In this document: positions 1-15,000 of the stretch, piece after piece | How the letters are laid out: each line of letters opens with the position of its first letter | How positions within the stretch are numbered: position 1 is the stretch's first letter | DNA from: Meridianimarinicoccus roseus | Lineage (GTDB): Bacteria; Pseudomonadota; Alphaproteobacteria; Rhodobacterales; Rhodobacteraceae | NCBI RefSeq assembly: GCF_003172915.1 | Contig: NZ_QGKU01000003.1 | Coordinates: forward strand, 1 to 64,000 | DNA length: 64,000 nucleotides | Direction: 5' to 3' | The notes under the pieces: model-generated | Databases searched by the model: none | Seen by the model: only the letters and a program-made list of their open reading frames with translations | What the model was told of the DNA's origin: nothing | Translations under genes and position numbers: made by a program

Positions 1-3000
1 CGCCACCGGCGCGTCGTTTTGCCCGGTGATCGCGACGGTGACGGTGGCCGTGTCGGAGCCGCCCTGCCCGTCGTCTACGGTGTAGGTGAAGCTGTCGGTG
101 GCCTGCTCGCCCGCCGCCAGTGCCTCGAACGCGCCGTTCGGGTCGTAGCCGAAGGTGCCGTCGCCGTTGTCGGTGACCAGCCCCAGCGTGCCGGTGGTAT
201 CCACACCGCTCACGGCCAGCGGGTCCGCGTTCGGGTCGGTGTCATTATTCAGCGCATCGACCAGGATCGCCGGGCCATCTTCGTTCGCGGTTGCGGTGTC
301 GTCCACCCCGACCGGCGGCAAGTTCGATCCGCCTACGGTGATCGTCACAGTCGCCGTGTCGATGCCACCATTGCCGTCGGAGATCTGGTAGGCGAAAGTG
401 TCCGTGGCGCTCTGGCCTGCTCCCAGCCCGGCGAAGGCGCCGTTCTGATCGTAGCTGAACACCCCGGTGGAGGTCAGCGTGACCAGCCCGCCGTTGTCGG
501 TGGCCACGGGCGTGCCGAGGTTGATGCCGCCCTGCACCCCAACCACTGCAAGCGCATCGAGCGAGTCGATATCTGTGTCGTTGGCCAGCACGTTGCCTGA
601 CAGCGCCGCGCCGACCGCGACCGCGAAGGTGTCAGCGGCCGCGTCGGGCGCGTCGTTCACACCGTTCACCGTGACGAACACCGTCGCAAGGTCGGTACCG
701 CCCTGCCCGTCCGAAAGACGGTAGGTGAAGCTGTCACCGGCCGAGCTTCCTGCCGACAGGCTTTCGAAGGCGCCGTTCGGGTCGTAGGTGAAGCTGGCCG
801 ACGCGTCGCGTGTCACCAGCGCACCGCTGGTCAGCAGGACCGACGCGCCAATCGCCAGCGCGCCGCCGTTCACCTCGTCTGCCACGAGGATCGTTCCTGC
901 ATCCGGGTCGGTGTCCACGCCCCCGCCGTTGTTGGCCAGCACGTTGATAGCGATGCCGGTTTCCTCGTCGGTGACGACACTATCGTTGGCGGCGACCGGC
1001 GCATCGTTCACACCGGTGATCGTGACCGAGACGGTGGCCGTGTCGCTGCCGCCCGTTCCATCGCCGATGGTGTAGCTGAAGCTGTCCGTGCCGTCCGGTC
1101 CGCCGGCGGCCAGGGCTTCGAAGGCGCCGTTCGGATCGTATGTCACCGTGCCGTCCGCGTTCAGCGTTGCCGTCGCGCCCGACCCGAGGGCCACCGCCAC
1201 GCCGACCGCGGCTGCTGATCCTTCGATCGTGGTCACGCTCAGCAAATCGCCGTCGGCGTCGGTGTCATTGCCCAGCACCGCGATGTCGGTGGCTGTGTCC
1301 TCGTCCGTGGTGGCGCTGTCGGGCGCTGCGACGGGGGGCGTGCTCGATCCGTTGATCGTCAGGGTCACGGTCGCGGTGTCGGTCTGACCAAGCGCGTCGC
1401 TCAGGGTGTAGGTGAAGCTGTCCGTCGCGCTTTGGCCGTTCTGAAGCGAGTCGAACTGGCCGTTCGGATCGTAGCTGAAGGTGCCGCCTGCGTTGACTTG
1501 AAGCAGCGCCCCGGAACTCAGCGTGATCTGTGTGCCGACGGCCGCCGTACCGTTGATCAGCGACACAAAGAGCGAGTCGCCGCTGTCCGGGTCGGTGTCG
1601 TTCGCGGTGACCGACAGGCCGGTCAGCGTTGCCGTTTTGCCGACGGCGAAGCCGTCATCCACGGCGTCCGGCCCGTCATTAAGTCCCGAAACGGTGACGA
1701 ACAGCGTGGCGATGTCGGTGCCACCATTGCCGTCGGACACGCGGTAGGAAACGCTGTCCGTTCCGCTGGACCCTTGCGCGAGGCTGTCGAAGGCGCCGTT
1801 CGGATCGTAGTCGAAGGTGCCGTTGGCATTGAAGCTGAACAGCCCGCCGCCGGCCCCCGCCACAGACGCACCCGGCACGGCCGCCACGCCGCCGAACTGA
1901 TCGATCGCCAGCGTGTCCGTGCTGTCCACGTCGCTGTCATTGCCGAGCACGCCGATGCCCGAGATCGCGGTGTTCTGGTCGGTGCTCGCACTATCGTTCA
2001 GCGCCACCGGCGCATCGTTCACACCCTGCACCTCGATCGTAACCGTCGCCGTGTCCGATCCGCCGTTGCCGTCGCTGATCGTGTAGGTGAAGCTGTCGTT
2101 GCCGGTCTCGCCGACGGCGAGACTGTTGAACACGCCGTTTTGCAGGTAGGAGAACGTGCCGGTCGCAGCCACGTTCAGCGTCGCGCCCGACCCCAGCAAG
2201 AGGTTTGTGCCGACATTCGCCGCCAACCCGTTCACCGTGACCACCGTGATCGTGTCGCCGTCGGGGTCGCTGTCCGGCCCTGTCGAACCAACGAACAGCG
2301 GTGCGCCGAAAGCGTTGACGTCCTCGGTCACGATCTGCAGGTCGTCGCCCGCGACGGGGTTCTGGTTGGTGCCGTTGACCGTGATGTTCACGGTCGCGCT
2401 GTCGGTGCCGCCGCGCCCGTCGCTCACAAGGTAGCCGAAGCTGTCGCTGCCGCCGCCGGACAGCGCGCCGTTCGGATCATAGGTCACGTCGCCGGTATTC
2501 GTGTCCAGCGTGACCAGCGCACCGGTCGCCGTGACGGTTCCCTGGAACACACCGCCGCCGAGATCGGACACGCCGCTGACCGTGCCGTCGAAGCCTGTCA
2601 CGCTGACCGTGTTGGCCGTGTCCACGTCGGTATCGTTGGTCAGCAGGTTCAGCGTCACCGTCGCGGTGTCGTTCACCGTCGCGGTGTCGTCGCCGGCGAC
2701 GGGCGCATCGTTCTGCCCGTCGATCGTCACGTTGACGGTTCGCGAGGTTTCAAGCAGGCCGTCCGTCACGGTGTAGCTGAAGCTGTCGAACCCGTTCTGG
2801 AAATCCGCCAACCCTTCGAAGGCGCCGTTCGGATCGTAGGTGTAGTTGCCCGCGGCGTCGATGGTCAGAAGTGCGCCCGACAGCAACGTGAGCTGCACGC
2901 CGACATCCGCGCCCTGGCCGTTCACCGCCGACACCGAGATCGGGTCGCCCCCCGGATCGCTGTCATTGGTCAGCACGTTGCCGGTTCCGGCCGGGCCGTC

Positions 3001-3040
3001 CTCGTTCACGATGAAGTTGTCGGGCCCAGTGATCGGTGCG
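1..3040 (-). repeat. Tandem cadherin/VCBS-like domain repeats, ~340 bp each
   Basis: About nine consecutive units of roughly 113 codons, with boundaries near 3040, 2725, 2370, 2020, 1690, 1340, 1000, 650 and 310. Each starts with a motif such as NDAPVA or NxxPVA followed by D-D and TxED. Each continues through a 'NDTDxDxxDxLxV' calcium-ligand-like stretch and 'YDPNGAFEsLxxGxxxTDSFTYtvsDG', and ends in a TVTVTI-type strand. The copies are diverged at DNA level, so they are old duplications. Such chains form stiff calcium-dependent stalks in other secreted adhesins. The array continues past the window edge. Confidence 0.85.
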
Positions 3041-6000
3041 GCGTTGATGACGGTCACGGTGAAGCTGTCCGTCTCGAACGCATTGGCTGCGCCGGAATTG
3101 TCGTCGACCGTCACGGTGACGGTGAAGCTGCCTTCGCTGCCATAGACATGCGACAGGTTCGGTGTAAGCGACGTGCTGTTGAACGTCTGAAGCGCAGAGC
3201 CATCGCCATAGTCCACGGTGAAGCTGCGCGTGTCGAAGTCCGGATCGGTCAGCGTTATCTGCCGAGTCAGTGTCTGTCCTTCGCCAAGCGTCGCGTCTGT
3301 CCCCGCCTCAAGTCCCGGCGCGTCGTTCACCGGGGTCACGGTGATGTCGGCCTGCACTGCCGTCGGCGCGAAAGAAATTCCGTCCGATCCGGTCCACTGG
3401 AAGCTGTCGGCGCCGTTGAAGTCCTGGTTGCCGAGATAGACGAGATTGCCCGCGATCAGGTCGGCGCGGCTGATCTCCTGCCCGGCGACGACCGGCGTGC
3501 CTGACAGGGTGAGGGTGCCGTCATTCGGGAAGGTGTCGATCCGCACGGACTGCAAGGTGTTGCCGTTCGGGTCGGTAAAGCCCGCGTCGAACAGTGCCGC
3601 GTCAAGCACGATGGCCGTGTCTTCGGCCCCGGTCGCACTGATCGGCGACAGCACGGGCGCGTCGTTGCCGTAGACCTGCAGAAGCGTGGAGCCATTGAAG
3701 GCGACCACGAAGCCCCCGCCGGGCAGGCCGGTGATGTCTGGCTGGTTCTGTGTTCCAAGGAATGTCGTATTGACCTGGAACTGGCTGTCGAGTCGGTTGC
3801 CCGCCGCATCGTACTGCTGGGCGAAGACGCCCTGACCGCTGCCGTCGGTTCCGTTGTTGTCGGTCCAGGCGATCACGAAGCCGCCGGTATCAAGCGATGC
3901 GATCACCGGGTCGAACTGCGTACTGATGCGCTGGTCGTTGACGCGGAATTCGTCCGTCACGGCCGTGCCGGTCACGTCGTAGATCTGCGCGAAGACGCCG
4001 GTGCTGCTTTGATCCGCCGCACTGTCTTCCCACACAACGACGATGTTGCCGTTGTTCAGCGCGGTGACCACGGGGTCGGACTGGCTGTTCGCGGTGGTCG
4101 TGTTGATCCGGAATTCCGTGCCCAGTGCGTTCGCGTTGGCGTCGAAACGCTGCGCGAAGATGCCGTTGCTGCTGCCGTCGGCGGCGGATCGGTCTTCCCA
4201 AGTGACAAGGAAACCGCCATCGGCCAGCGCCGTTATGGACGGATCGCCCTGGCTGCCCGCTGTTGTGGTGTTGACCACGAACTGCCCTGCAACCGGGGTT
4301 CCGTTTGCCTCGAACAGGCGTCCCAGAACGCCCTGGCTGTCGCCGTCGGAGGCCCCGCCCGAATTGACGGATTCCCACGTCACCACGAACCGGTCATTGG
4401 TCAGCACGGCGACGGATGGCATGTCCTGGGTCGAGCTGGTCAAGGACGGGACGATGAATTCGGTGCCATCCAGCGGTGTGCCATCCGGATTGAAGATCTT
4501 CGCCGCAACGCCGGTGCTGCTGCTGTCGATCGTGCTGTCGGACCAGACAACGACCCAGCCGCCATTCGAGAATGCCGCTACATCCGCATCGAACTGGTTG
4601 CTCGAAGTGCTGACGGTGTTGATGCGGAACTCGTCCGTCACGCCGCTGGCAAGGCCTGTGCCGTCGCGCGCCACCGGGTTGCCGAGGCTGTCGAAGCGTT
4701 GTGCCAGAAGCCCGCCGCCGGACCCGTCTGCGCCGCCGCTTTCGAACACTGCGATGAAATCGCCGCCCGTGTTCGGAAGACCGGCCACTTTCGGCGCGCT
4801 TTCACTGCCGGTGTCCGTGGTGTTGATCACGCGCTCGCCGCCCACCGCAACGGCAGCGTCCGGCGTCGGGTCGATGGTCAGAGTGACCAGAGACGGGGCG
4901 GAGGCCCCGCCATCGCCGTCCGTGACCTGGATGCGCAATTCGCGCGTCGGCAGAGGATCGTCCGAAATGTTGCGGTAGGTCAGATTCTCGACAAGCCGTT
5001 CAACCAGTTCGGGGGTCGCGTTGGCGTTGAGACGCAGTTCGAACGGGCTGCCGTTCTGCCCGTCCTGCAGGATGGTGGCGACCAGCGTGCCGTCGATGCT
5101 GACGGCCGTGCCGCTGATCGTGATGCCGTCGGCCTGGCGCAGGCCAAGCTGGTCCTGGGTCAGATCGTCGGGCGCGTTGATCTGGTCGATCAGCGGGGCC
5201 GAGGACAGCACGTTCGACACCAGGATCGACCCGCCATCGAAATCGGTCGCGGTCGGGTGCGACACGGCGGCGGCCCCGTTCTCATCGATCAGTTGCGGCA
5301 GGCCGTTCAGCAGGTTCTCCGAATAAGTGACCGTGCGGTTGACGCCGTCCAGAACAGGCCCGGCGCCAAGGTTGAAGTCGGCTGGATCCCCGATCAACCG
5401 GTGGAACACACCGCCACTGTTGCCGTCGCCTGCGGTGGCGCTGGTGTTCGAGGTGAAGGACACCACGAAATTGCCGCCAGGCAGCGCTGCGATGCTGGCG
5501 TCGTCCTGGGTACTGGACGTCTCGACATTGACCTGGACCGGCCCGTCGATCCGGTTGCCCGCCGCGTCGTACTGCTGGACATACACGCCCCGGCCCGATC
5601 CGTCCGTGCCATTCTGATCGGTATAGGTGACTGCGAAACCACCGCCATCGGTTGCGGCCACGTCAGGATCGGTCTGGGAGCTATCGACTACACGGTTCAC
5701 AAGGAACTGTTCGCCGATCGGTGCCCCGCCCGATGTGAACACCTGACCGTAGATTCCGGACGTACTGGTGTAGCTGAAATCGTCGCCGATGTCGCTTTCG
5801 AACACGACGACGTAGCCGCCGCCGTCCAGCGCGGCGATGCGCGGCGCAAACTGATCGAACCGGACGATTTGGTTCACCGTTACCGGCAGGCCGAGCGCAG
5901 TGCCGTCTGCCGCGAAACGTTGCAGGAACACACCGCTGTTGTTCGCGCCCGACTCGTCCAGCGCCTGTTCCTGGAACACCACCGCGAAGGTGCCGTCGGC

Positions 6001-9000
6001 CTGTGCCGCGACATCGGCATTGGCCGCGCTGTTGCCGCCGGGCTGCGCGATCTCGAACTCGGTGCCGACCGGGCTGCCGGTATCGTCATAGCGCTGGCCG
6101 AGGATCTTGTTGCCGAAGGGCGAAGCGCGGTCCTGCGCGTGGTGAACCATGACAAAGCCGCCCGCATCGAACGCCGCAAGCGCGGGTGCGAACGGGTTCT
6201 GCGAGGTCGCGCTGTCATGGGCGGTTTCGCCCCCGACCCGCTGGCCGAGCGCATCGAACACCTGGAACACGACTTCTTCGTCGTTGTGCGAACTGGACGC
6301 GCGCGAGGTGTCCCGCCAAGCGACCACGAAGCCGCCATTGGCAAGGCCTACGACCTCCGCATCCGACTGCGATGCGATGGTGACCGTGTTCACGAGGATC
6401 TCGCCGCCCACCGGGGCGCCCGCCGCGTCGTAGCGTTGCGCGAAGATGCCAAGGTCGTTGTCGCCGGTCGCATCCTGATTGGTCGAGGTCCAGACGATCA
6501 CGTAGCCGCCATCGGCCAGTACACCGACATGGCTGTCCAACTGGTTGTCTATGGTGAAGCTGTTGGTGAGCACCTCGTCGCCGACCGGGGTTGCGCCATC
6601 GGTCTCGGGCGCGATGGACAGCGTCATGGTCTGGCGCACCACGCCGCCATCGCCGTCGGTCAACTGTATCGCGATCTCCCGCACCTGTTCGGGATCATTC
6701 GACGTGTTCGCATAGCTGACAGCGCGCAGCACGGCCTTGACCGCGTCCGCGTCCGCCGCTCCAAGAAAGGTGATCTGGAGCGGCGCGCCGTCCACCCCGT
6801 CGGACGTGATCGTGCCGACCGGCGTTCCATCCACCAGCACACTGGTTCCGGACAAAGACACGCCGGAGATCGAAATCAGCGAAAGCTGGTCTTGCGCCCC
6901 ATCATCCGGACCGATGAACTGTTCCTGAACGGTCGCGTTCTGGGTGACCGACACGGTCAGAACGCCGCCCGCGAAATCCGGACTGTCGGCATCGCCGAAG
7001 CCAAGCGCGGCGCCGATCTGCTGCGGCCCCGCGTTCACCGCCGCTTCGGTCAGCGCGAGGTCGGTCAGCCCGGTGATCAGCGGCGCATCGGACTGCGAAA
7101 GCCCGGCCCAAAAGGTCTGCTGGAAGACGCCGTTCTGGTCGCCGTCCCCGGCGCTGCCGGAGGTCACCGACGACCAGTTGACGACGAAACCACCACCCGG
7201 CAGCGCGGCCACCGAGGCGTTGTTCTGGGCACTGCTGGTCTGCGTGTTGACCTGGAACTCACCGTCCACGCGGCTGCCATCGGCAGCAAACTCCTGGCCG
7301 AATATCCCCTCGCTGGAGCCGTCCTGTGCGTTGTCCGTCCAAACGACGACCCAGCCGCCATTCGCCAGCGCGACGATGTCGGGCTGGTATTGCGAATTCA
7401 GGGCCGTTTCGTTCACGCGGATTTCGGCTCCGACCGGGGCACCGGCGCTGTCGAAGCGCTGCATTATTACGGCCGAACCGCTGCCGTCATTGCCGCTGTC
7501 GTCCCGCCAGACGACGACGAAGTCGCCCCCTGTCAGGCCGGTCACATGAGGATCGCTCTGACTATTGCCGGTTGTCGTGTTGATGGCGAATTCCAAACCG
7601 ATCGGCGCGCCTGCAGCTGTAAAGAGCCGTCCGAACAGGCCGTTCCCGCTGCCATCGCCGGCGGGCGCGGAGTCGGCCGAGGTCCAGACCGTGACGCTGT
7701 TCCCCCCAGCGAGGACCGCGACCGAAGGTTGGGACTGGTTAGAACTGGTCTGCGTGTTGACCTGCACCGAGGCGCCAAGCGCGTTCCCGGCACTGTCGAA
7801 AGCGCGCTGGAACACGCCCTGACCGCTGCCATCGGCGTTACCGTTATCCCGATAGGCAACGATGATTTCGCCGTTGCCGCGCGCGGCTATAGTTGGCTCG
7901 TCCTGGTTCGAACTGATCTGGTCGTTCACCACGAATTCGGGCGAAACGGGCGTGCCCGCGGCATCGAAGATCTTGGCAATGACCTTGGTGCCGATGTTTT
8001 GCCCGGCGGCCAGAACGGACGGGTGCGCCCAGCTGTCATCTGTCCAGGCCACAGCGAAGCCGCCTGTGGGAAGGCCGGTGACGACCGGCGACTGCTGGTC
8101 GAATTCGGTGTGCGCGTTGATCCGGAACTCTGCGCCAATCGGATCGCCATTCAAATCGAACAGTTGCGCGAAGACGCCGAAGCCTCCGTCCTGCGGGCGG
8201 TCCTGGTCGCGGCTGGCCCAGACCGACACGGTGCCGATCTGCACGCCGCCGGTGTCGAACACCGCAGCGACGGCGGGCGATTGCTGAGTATTTCTGGCCT
8301 GCGTATTGACCTGCCATTCTTCGCCTGTAGCAAGCGCTGTTCGGTCCACTTCCGGGGTCACTGTCAGCACGATGGGTGCGCTGGTCACCGATCCGCCGTC
8401 GCCATCCGTCACCTGCACGATCACGCTGCGGGCGTCTACAGGGTTGTCGGACTGCGTGCCGAAGCCCAGCCGCGCCAGGACCGCCTCCACCCGTTCGGGC
8501 GTGGCGTCGCCGTTCAGCGCGATCCGCAGGACCGCACCGTCCTGTCCGTTGTCCGATGTGTCGATCGTGCCAATCGCCGTCCCACCTACAGAAACGGTGG
8601 AACCGGAGATTGTTACGCCTGCCCCTGCAAGAACACCAAGATCGTCCGGGTTGGGCGCAAGCTGGTCGAACAGTGCGGTATCATTTGTTACCAGCGTCGA
8701 AACAAGGATCTCGCCACCGTCGAAATCAGTGGAATCCGCGTCCGTCAGCGACAGCGCTCCATCGGTGTCGATCAGTTGCAGACCTGCGTTCACGGCCGCC
8801 TCATCGAAGGTCGTGCCATCGGGCAAACCCACCAGCACCGGGGCCTCGGCGCCCGCCGCTGGGGCGGGCGAAGCGAACAGCTTCTGGAACACACCGTTGC
8901 TCGACCCGTCCCCGGCGCTGCCAGAGGTCGGGGAAACCCAGCCCGTGACCACCGTGCCGTTTGCCAGCGTCGCCATCGTCACCGAGACCTGGTTGCCGCT

Positions 9001-12000
9001 GGTCTCGCTGTTGACAAGGAAAGGCAGGCCCACGGCTGTGCCGTCGGCCGCGAATTCCTGGGCTGTCACGGCGGTGCCACTGTTGTCGGCTTCGTTGGAG
9101 AAGTCCTGCCAGGCAATAATGAAGCCGCCGCCCGGACGCGCTGCGATGGCAGCGAAGGATTGCGTGGATTGCTCGTCGGAATTGACAAGGATCTCGCTGC
9201 CCTGCGGCGTGCCGTCAAGCGCGAAGATCTGTGCGAAGATCCCGGTGCTGCTGCTGTCGGGGCCGTCCCAAGCCACCACGAACCCGCCCTGCGGCAGGCT
9301 TGCGCTGGCCCCGAGGCTGGCGACGAAGGGACTGCTCTGGCTGCCAGCCGCGACGGTGTTGATTTGCGTCTCGGCCATGGTCGCGGGCGGCAGCGCGCTC
9401 CCGTCGAAGGCCAGCGGATTGCCCGTCGCTGCGTCGAACCGTTGCGCGAAAACGCCTGCGGACGACCCGTCATTCGGGCCGAAATCGGTCCACACGACCA
9501 GAACGTCGCCATCGGGCAACGTGGCTACCGACGGCTGGCCTTGGTTCGACGAGGTCTGCGTGTTGACCTGGAACTCGCCGCCCTCGGGCACACCTGCGGC
9601 GTCGAAGATGCGAGCGAAGACGCCGCCTCCGTTGCCGTCGCCAGCGGACCCGGAATTGACCGATTCCCAAACCGCCATGAAACGCCCGGCATCGAGCGCT
9701 GCCAGTTGTGGGTGATCCTGGTTGGAGCTTGTTTCCTCGTTTAGCTGGATCACCACGCCCTGCGGCGTGCCGTTCGCGTCGAAGCGCTGCGCGTACACGC
9801 CGATGCTTGATCCGTCCCGCCCGCTGCCGTCGGACCACGCGATCACGAACCCGCCGGTGGACAAGCCGATCACGGACGGATCGTACTGCCCGCCCACCGC
9901 CGTATCGTTGGCGCGGAATTCGGGCCCGACCTTCTGGCCTGCTGCGTCATACACTTGCGCGAAAACGCCGTCGGCGCTTGTGTTGCTTTCCTGCCGGTCC
10001 GAGGTCCACACGAAGACGTAGCCGCCCCCGGCCAGCGCGGTAACCTGCGGATCGTCCTGAGCGCGCGTCTCGAAGGTGTTGACCTGTACCTCTTCGCCGG
10101 ACGCAGGGGCGACCGTCACGAAATCCCGGTCGATGGGCGCGCTCAGGCGGTTGAATTGCGTCTGGTTCCCGGCGCCGTTGGCGACCACCAGGTCCCAGCC
10201 GACGGTGTTGGTGTTGTACTGACCGTTCAGCGCGACGGTCAGCGCCTCGACAAGCGCCTCCACACTTTCGGCGGTGGCGGCGGCGTTCAGGTCGATCTGG
10301 AGCGGTGCGCCGTCCACGCCGTCGGAGGTCGCGTTCAGCGTGCCGATGGCCGTGCCGCCGAAGGTGACTGTCGTGCCGTCGAAGCCGATCTCTCCGGCAC
10401 CGGTGCCCGTGTTGAGCACTGACAGTTGCTGCGCGTCGCTACTTGAAAACACGTTGGTCAACCGCACGAAGCCGGTATCGAAGCTGGCGCCGACGAAGTC
10501 GTCGAGATCGACATCCGCGTCGATGACAAGTGGCTGGGCGTTCAGTGCGATTTCGCTCAGACGCGGAAGGGCCTGCAATTGCTGGTTCTCGGACACGCCC
10601 CAGTCGTTAAGCTGCAGGCCGGTCGTGCTGTCTGTGCCCGTCAGAACCCGGACGAATACGGATTGCGGGTCACTCTGCCCGCCCGCGCCGTCGGTGAGGG
10701 TCACGCCCACCCCTCGGGTGGTATTGGTGACATTGGCCGCGGTGTCACTGGATGCGAAGGCCAGCCGTTCGATCAGCAGCTGGACGGCGGCCGCATCGGC
10801 ATTCGCCGTCAGATCGATCCGCAGGCCCGCACCGTTGGCACCGTCCAGCGTGCCGTCTATGGTTCCGACCAGCGTGCCGTTAACGCGCACTTCGTCATTG
10901 GCCGCACCGGTGATCGTCACGGGGCCGGTGGCCGCCAGAGACAGCTGATCGGTCGCCTGCACTGGCGTGGTGTAGTAGAAGTCCAGCACACCGCCCGCAT
11001 AGGTGCCACCGTTCGGATCGACCAGCGCGACCGCGTCGTCAAGCACGCGCGCCCCCGCTGTCACGTCATTGGAGAACAGCGTCGAGAGACGGGTCAGGTC
11101 TTCGATCCGCGGGCTGCTGTCGGCGGGCGGCGTCGTCTCGAACCGGCGCAGGACCACCGCGGTGGAGCTTCCGTCGCCGGATCCGGCCGAGGTTTCCGCG
11201 TTGAACACGGCGGTGAAGCCGTCTGCCGTTTCGGCCAGCGCGATGCCGCTCTGGTTGGAGGAGTTCTCCACGTTGATCCGCGTCTGGCCGTCGATCCGGT
11301 TGCCGCTCGCGTCGTACCGCTGCGCGAAGACGCCGATGCCCGATCCGTCCAGCCCGCTCTGGTCTTCCCAGCCGATGACGAAGCCGCCATCGCTCAACGC
11401 GACAACGTCGGGGCTAAGTTGGCCGCTGTTCGTCGTGGTATTTACCCGGAACGCATCCCCGAGCGGCGCTCCGCTCACGTTGAAAATACGGGCGAATACG
11501 CCGTTGAAACTGCCGTCGGAAGTGTCGTCGGTCCAGGCTATGACGTGACCGCCACCCGCAAGGCCGACTACGGTCGGCTGCGTCTGGTTGCCCGCGGTCA
11601 GGGTGTTGACCAGCGTGTCAGGGCCAGTGGCCGCGCCGGTGGCGTCATAGGCCCGCTGGAAGATACCGAAACCGCTGCCATCACCCTGCGCGCCGCTGGT
11701 GTCCGAGGTGAAGACCACGACATGCCCGTCGAAGGCGCCCAGGCCATCGACCAGCGCGGCGATCGCCGGCTGGCTCTGGTTGCCCAGTGTGTTGGCGGTG
11801 TTGATGACCTGTTCGGCGCCGACCGGTGTGGCGGTGTTGTCGAAGGTCTGCGCCAGCACGGCCTGCGCGCTGCCATCTCCGTCCTGAGAGAAGAAGCTCA
11901 CGATGTAGCCGCTGGCGCCGAGCGCCTCGATCGCGGGCTGCGCCTGGGTCGAGAAGGTCGTGCTGTTGACCTGCACCTCGCCCGAAGTGGGCGTGGTGTC

Positions 12001-15000
12001 GGCGGCGAAGGTGCGTGTCACGACGCGCGCACCCGACCCGTCGGCGCCGCTGTCATCGCGCCACGCGACGGCAAACCCGCCGGTGGCAAGTGCAGTCACG
12101 ACCGGATTGTATTGCGAGGCGACCGTTGACAGGTTGACGGCGAATTCCGGGCCGGACGCCGCGCCATTGGCATCGTAAAGCTGCCCGAACACGCCGTAGC
12201 CGGAACCGTCCTGACCACCGCTGCGCCAGACGACGATGGTTTCCCCGCCCGAAAGGGTGGCGACATCGGGCACGCCCTGTTCGCTTTCGGTGTGGGCGTT
12301 CACTATGCGCTCGGGCCCGTCGACCAAAGTGCTGTCCGTTTCCGGCGAAATGCGGAGGTCGATGACCCGGCTTTGTGCCGCCGCGCCGTCCCCGTCGCTG
12401 AGGTCGATCTGAAGCCGACGCAGCGGCGCCGGATCGTCCGACGGGTTGGAGTAGCCAAGGTTGCCCAGGATCGCCTCGATTGTCTCGGGCGTCGCGTTGG
12501 CGTTCAGATCGAGGGTCAGCGGCGCTCCGTTCACCCCGTCCGAGGCAATGGTCGCGACGACCGTGCCATCCACGGACACAGTCGCGCCGATGCCAGTGCC
12601 CGAGAACGTGACCATCCCGTTGCCAACGTTGCCGGCAATCAGTCCAAGTTGGTCCTGCGCAAGGCCGTCCTGTCCGCCGAACTGGCTGATTTCGTTGAAC
12701 GTCGCGTCGATGCTCACGGAAAGGCGCCCGCCGCTGAAATCCGCGCTATCGAGGTCGCCGACCGCGACGGTGGCGTCCTCGTCCACCCGCACGAGACCCG
12801 CGTTCACATCCGCCTCGGACAAGGTGACATCCCGCGAAAGACCGTCAATCACGGGGGCGATGTTCAGTGCGAAATCCGCGGGGTCGCCAAAGATCTGCTG
12901 GAACACGCCTTCGCCGGACCCGTCGCCGGTGCTGCTTTGCCAGGCCGCCACGAAATTGCCGTTCGGGAGCGCCGCGACAGCGGGGAACTGCTGGGAGCCC
13001 GTGACGCCGCCGCTGATCGGGAACGACCCATCGATCCGCGCGCCGCTGGCGGAATAGAGCTGCCCTTCGACATCGACCGTTCCGCCGAAATCCTGCCATG
13101 CGATCAGGAAGCGCCCGTCGGTCAGTCCGGTGACCGAAGGCGACTGCTGTGTGCTGACCCGCTGGTCGTTGACGACAAACTCACCGCCGACGGGAACGGC
13201 CGACGCGTCGAACCGCTGCGCCGCGATTCCGGTTCCGCTGCCGTCCTGGCCGCTTGAATCGGCCCATGCGATGACGAAGCCGCCATCCGCCGTGGCGCCG
13301 ATGCTGGGATCAGACTGAGTGCTGAAGGTTTCAGTGTTGACCCGGAATTCAGGCCCCGCCGGGACGCCGGACGCGCTGAAAACGCGCGCAAAGATGCCGG
13401 AGGACGACCCGTCGCCTGCGCTGCCGGATGTCTGCGACGTCCATGTCGCCACAATCCGGCCATCGGCCAGAACCGTCAGCGCGACGTCCTGCTGCGTTGA
13501 GCTGGTTTCCGTGTTCACGACGATGGGGGCGCCGACTTGCGTGCCCGTCGCGTCGTAGAGGCGCATCCCGATTCCGTAGTTGCTGCCGTCGAGCCCGAAC
13601 GAGGCATAGCCGATGGCGAAACCGCCGCCCGGCAGCCCGACGACCGAAGGGTCCTCCTGCGTCGATCCGGTGTCGCCGACATTGACCAGTGTCTCGCCGC
13701 CCTGCGGCGCGCCGGTGCTGTCATAGCGCTGGAAGAAAATACCGAAGTCGTCGCCGTTGCCGTTGCCGTCCCACGCAACGATCCATCCGCCATCGGCCAG
13801 CGCTGCGACAGACGAGCTGTCCTGCGCGCGCGCCTCGGTGGTGTTCACCTGAACTTCGCCGCCGGTCGTGGCGCCGTCCGCCGTGAACCTCTGCTGGAAC
13901 ACCGCGGCACTGTCGTCATCCTGACCCGCCGAAGTCCATGTCACCACCCATCCGCCATCACTGAGCGTGGCGATGGCGACCTCGTCCTGATTGCCGGGGG
14001 TGAACGTATTGACCTGCGTCGCATCGCCCACCGGGGTTGCGCTGCCCGCATCGGGTTCGGCCGTGACCGACACGGTGAACACGAACGGCGCTGTCACGCC
14101 GCCCTGTCCGTCGACGAAGCTGGCCGAGAAGCTGACCTGCGCGGACGGATCGTCCGACGCAGTGGTATAGGTCAGCGCACCCAGAAGCACCTCTATCGCT
14201 TCGGCACTGGCGCCGGGCAGGAAGGTCAGCAACAGGTCTGCGCCCTGCTGACCATCCTCAACGATGGTGGCCACGTTGAGACCGTCCACAGTAAGCGTGG
14301 CGGGGCCATTCAGGCCGATCCGCCCGCCCGACGCCACCGACAGGCCGAATTGCGTTTCGTCGTCCGGCGCGTTGTAATCGAGGATGTCCTGCTCGGTCGA
14401 CACGCGCGTGACGCGCAGGCTTCCGCCGCCGAAATCGGTGGTGTCGGGGTCGCTTAGCGACGCGGCGCCGGCGGTGAACAGACGTGCGCCGAGATTGGCG
14501 TCGCCTTCGGCCAGAAAGATGGTGCCCGGAAGCCCGGAGATGATCGGTGCGGCCGAGGTTGCAAGTTCGGCCTGATCGCCCACGAGTTGCTTGAAGATGC
14601 CGCTGGAGGACCCGTCGCCCGCGCTGCCCGACGTGTCGGAGCGCCAGATCACCACGTGATTGCCGTCCGGCAGGGCGGTCATCACCGCCTCGTTCTGCTC
14701 CCCGCTCACCTCGGTGTTCATGCGCACCTGGCTATCGACCCGCGTGCCGTCTGCATCGAAGACCTGTGCGAACACGTCCGAGCCGCTGCCCGGTGCCGGG
14801 GTGCTGGTGTCGGTCCACGAGATGACGAACCCGCCGGTCGTCAGTGCGATGATCGCCGGATCGGTCTGGTTGCCCAAGGTCAAGTCGTTCACGCGGATCT
14901 CGCCACCGATCGCCGCGCCGGTATCGTCGAACCGCTGGTAGTAGATCCCGCCGGAACTGCCGTCCTGTGCTTCGGAGCGCCAGGCGACGACGAAATCGCC

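Noticed and set aside
4009-9744. A 1,911-codon open frame on the plus strand
   Set aside because: It lies entirely inside the minus-strand giant gene and has no domain logic (Arg/His/Val/Gly-rich, no repeats of known type). It is a by-product of the repeated, GC-biased codons on the other strand. The same applies to 1432-3504 plus.
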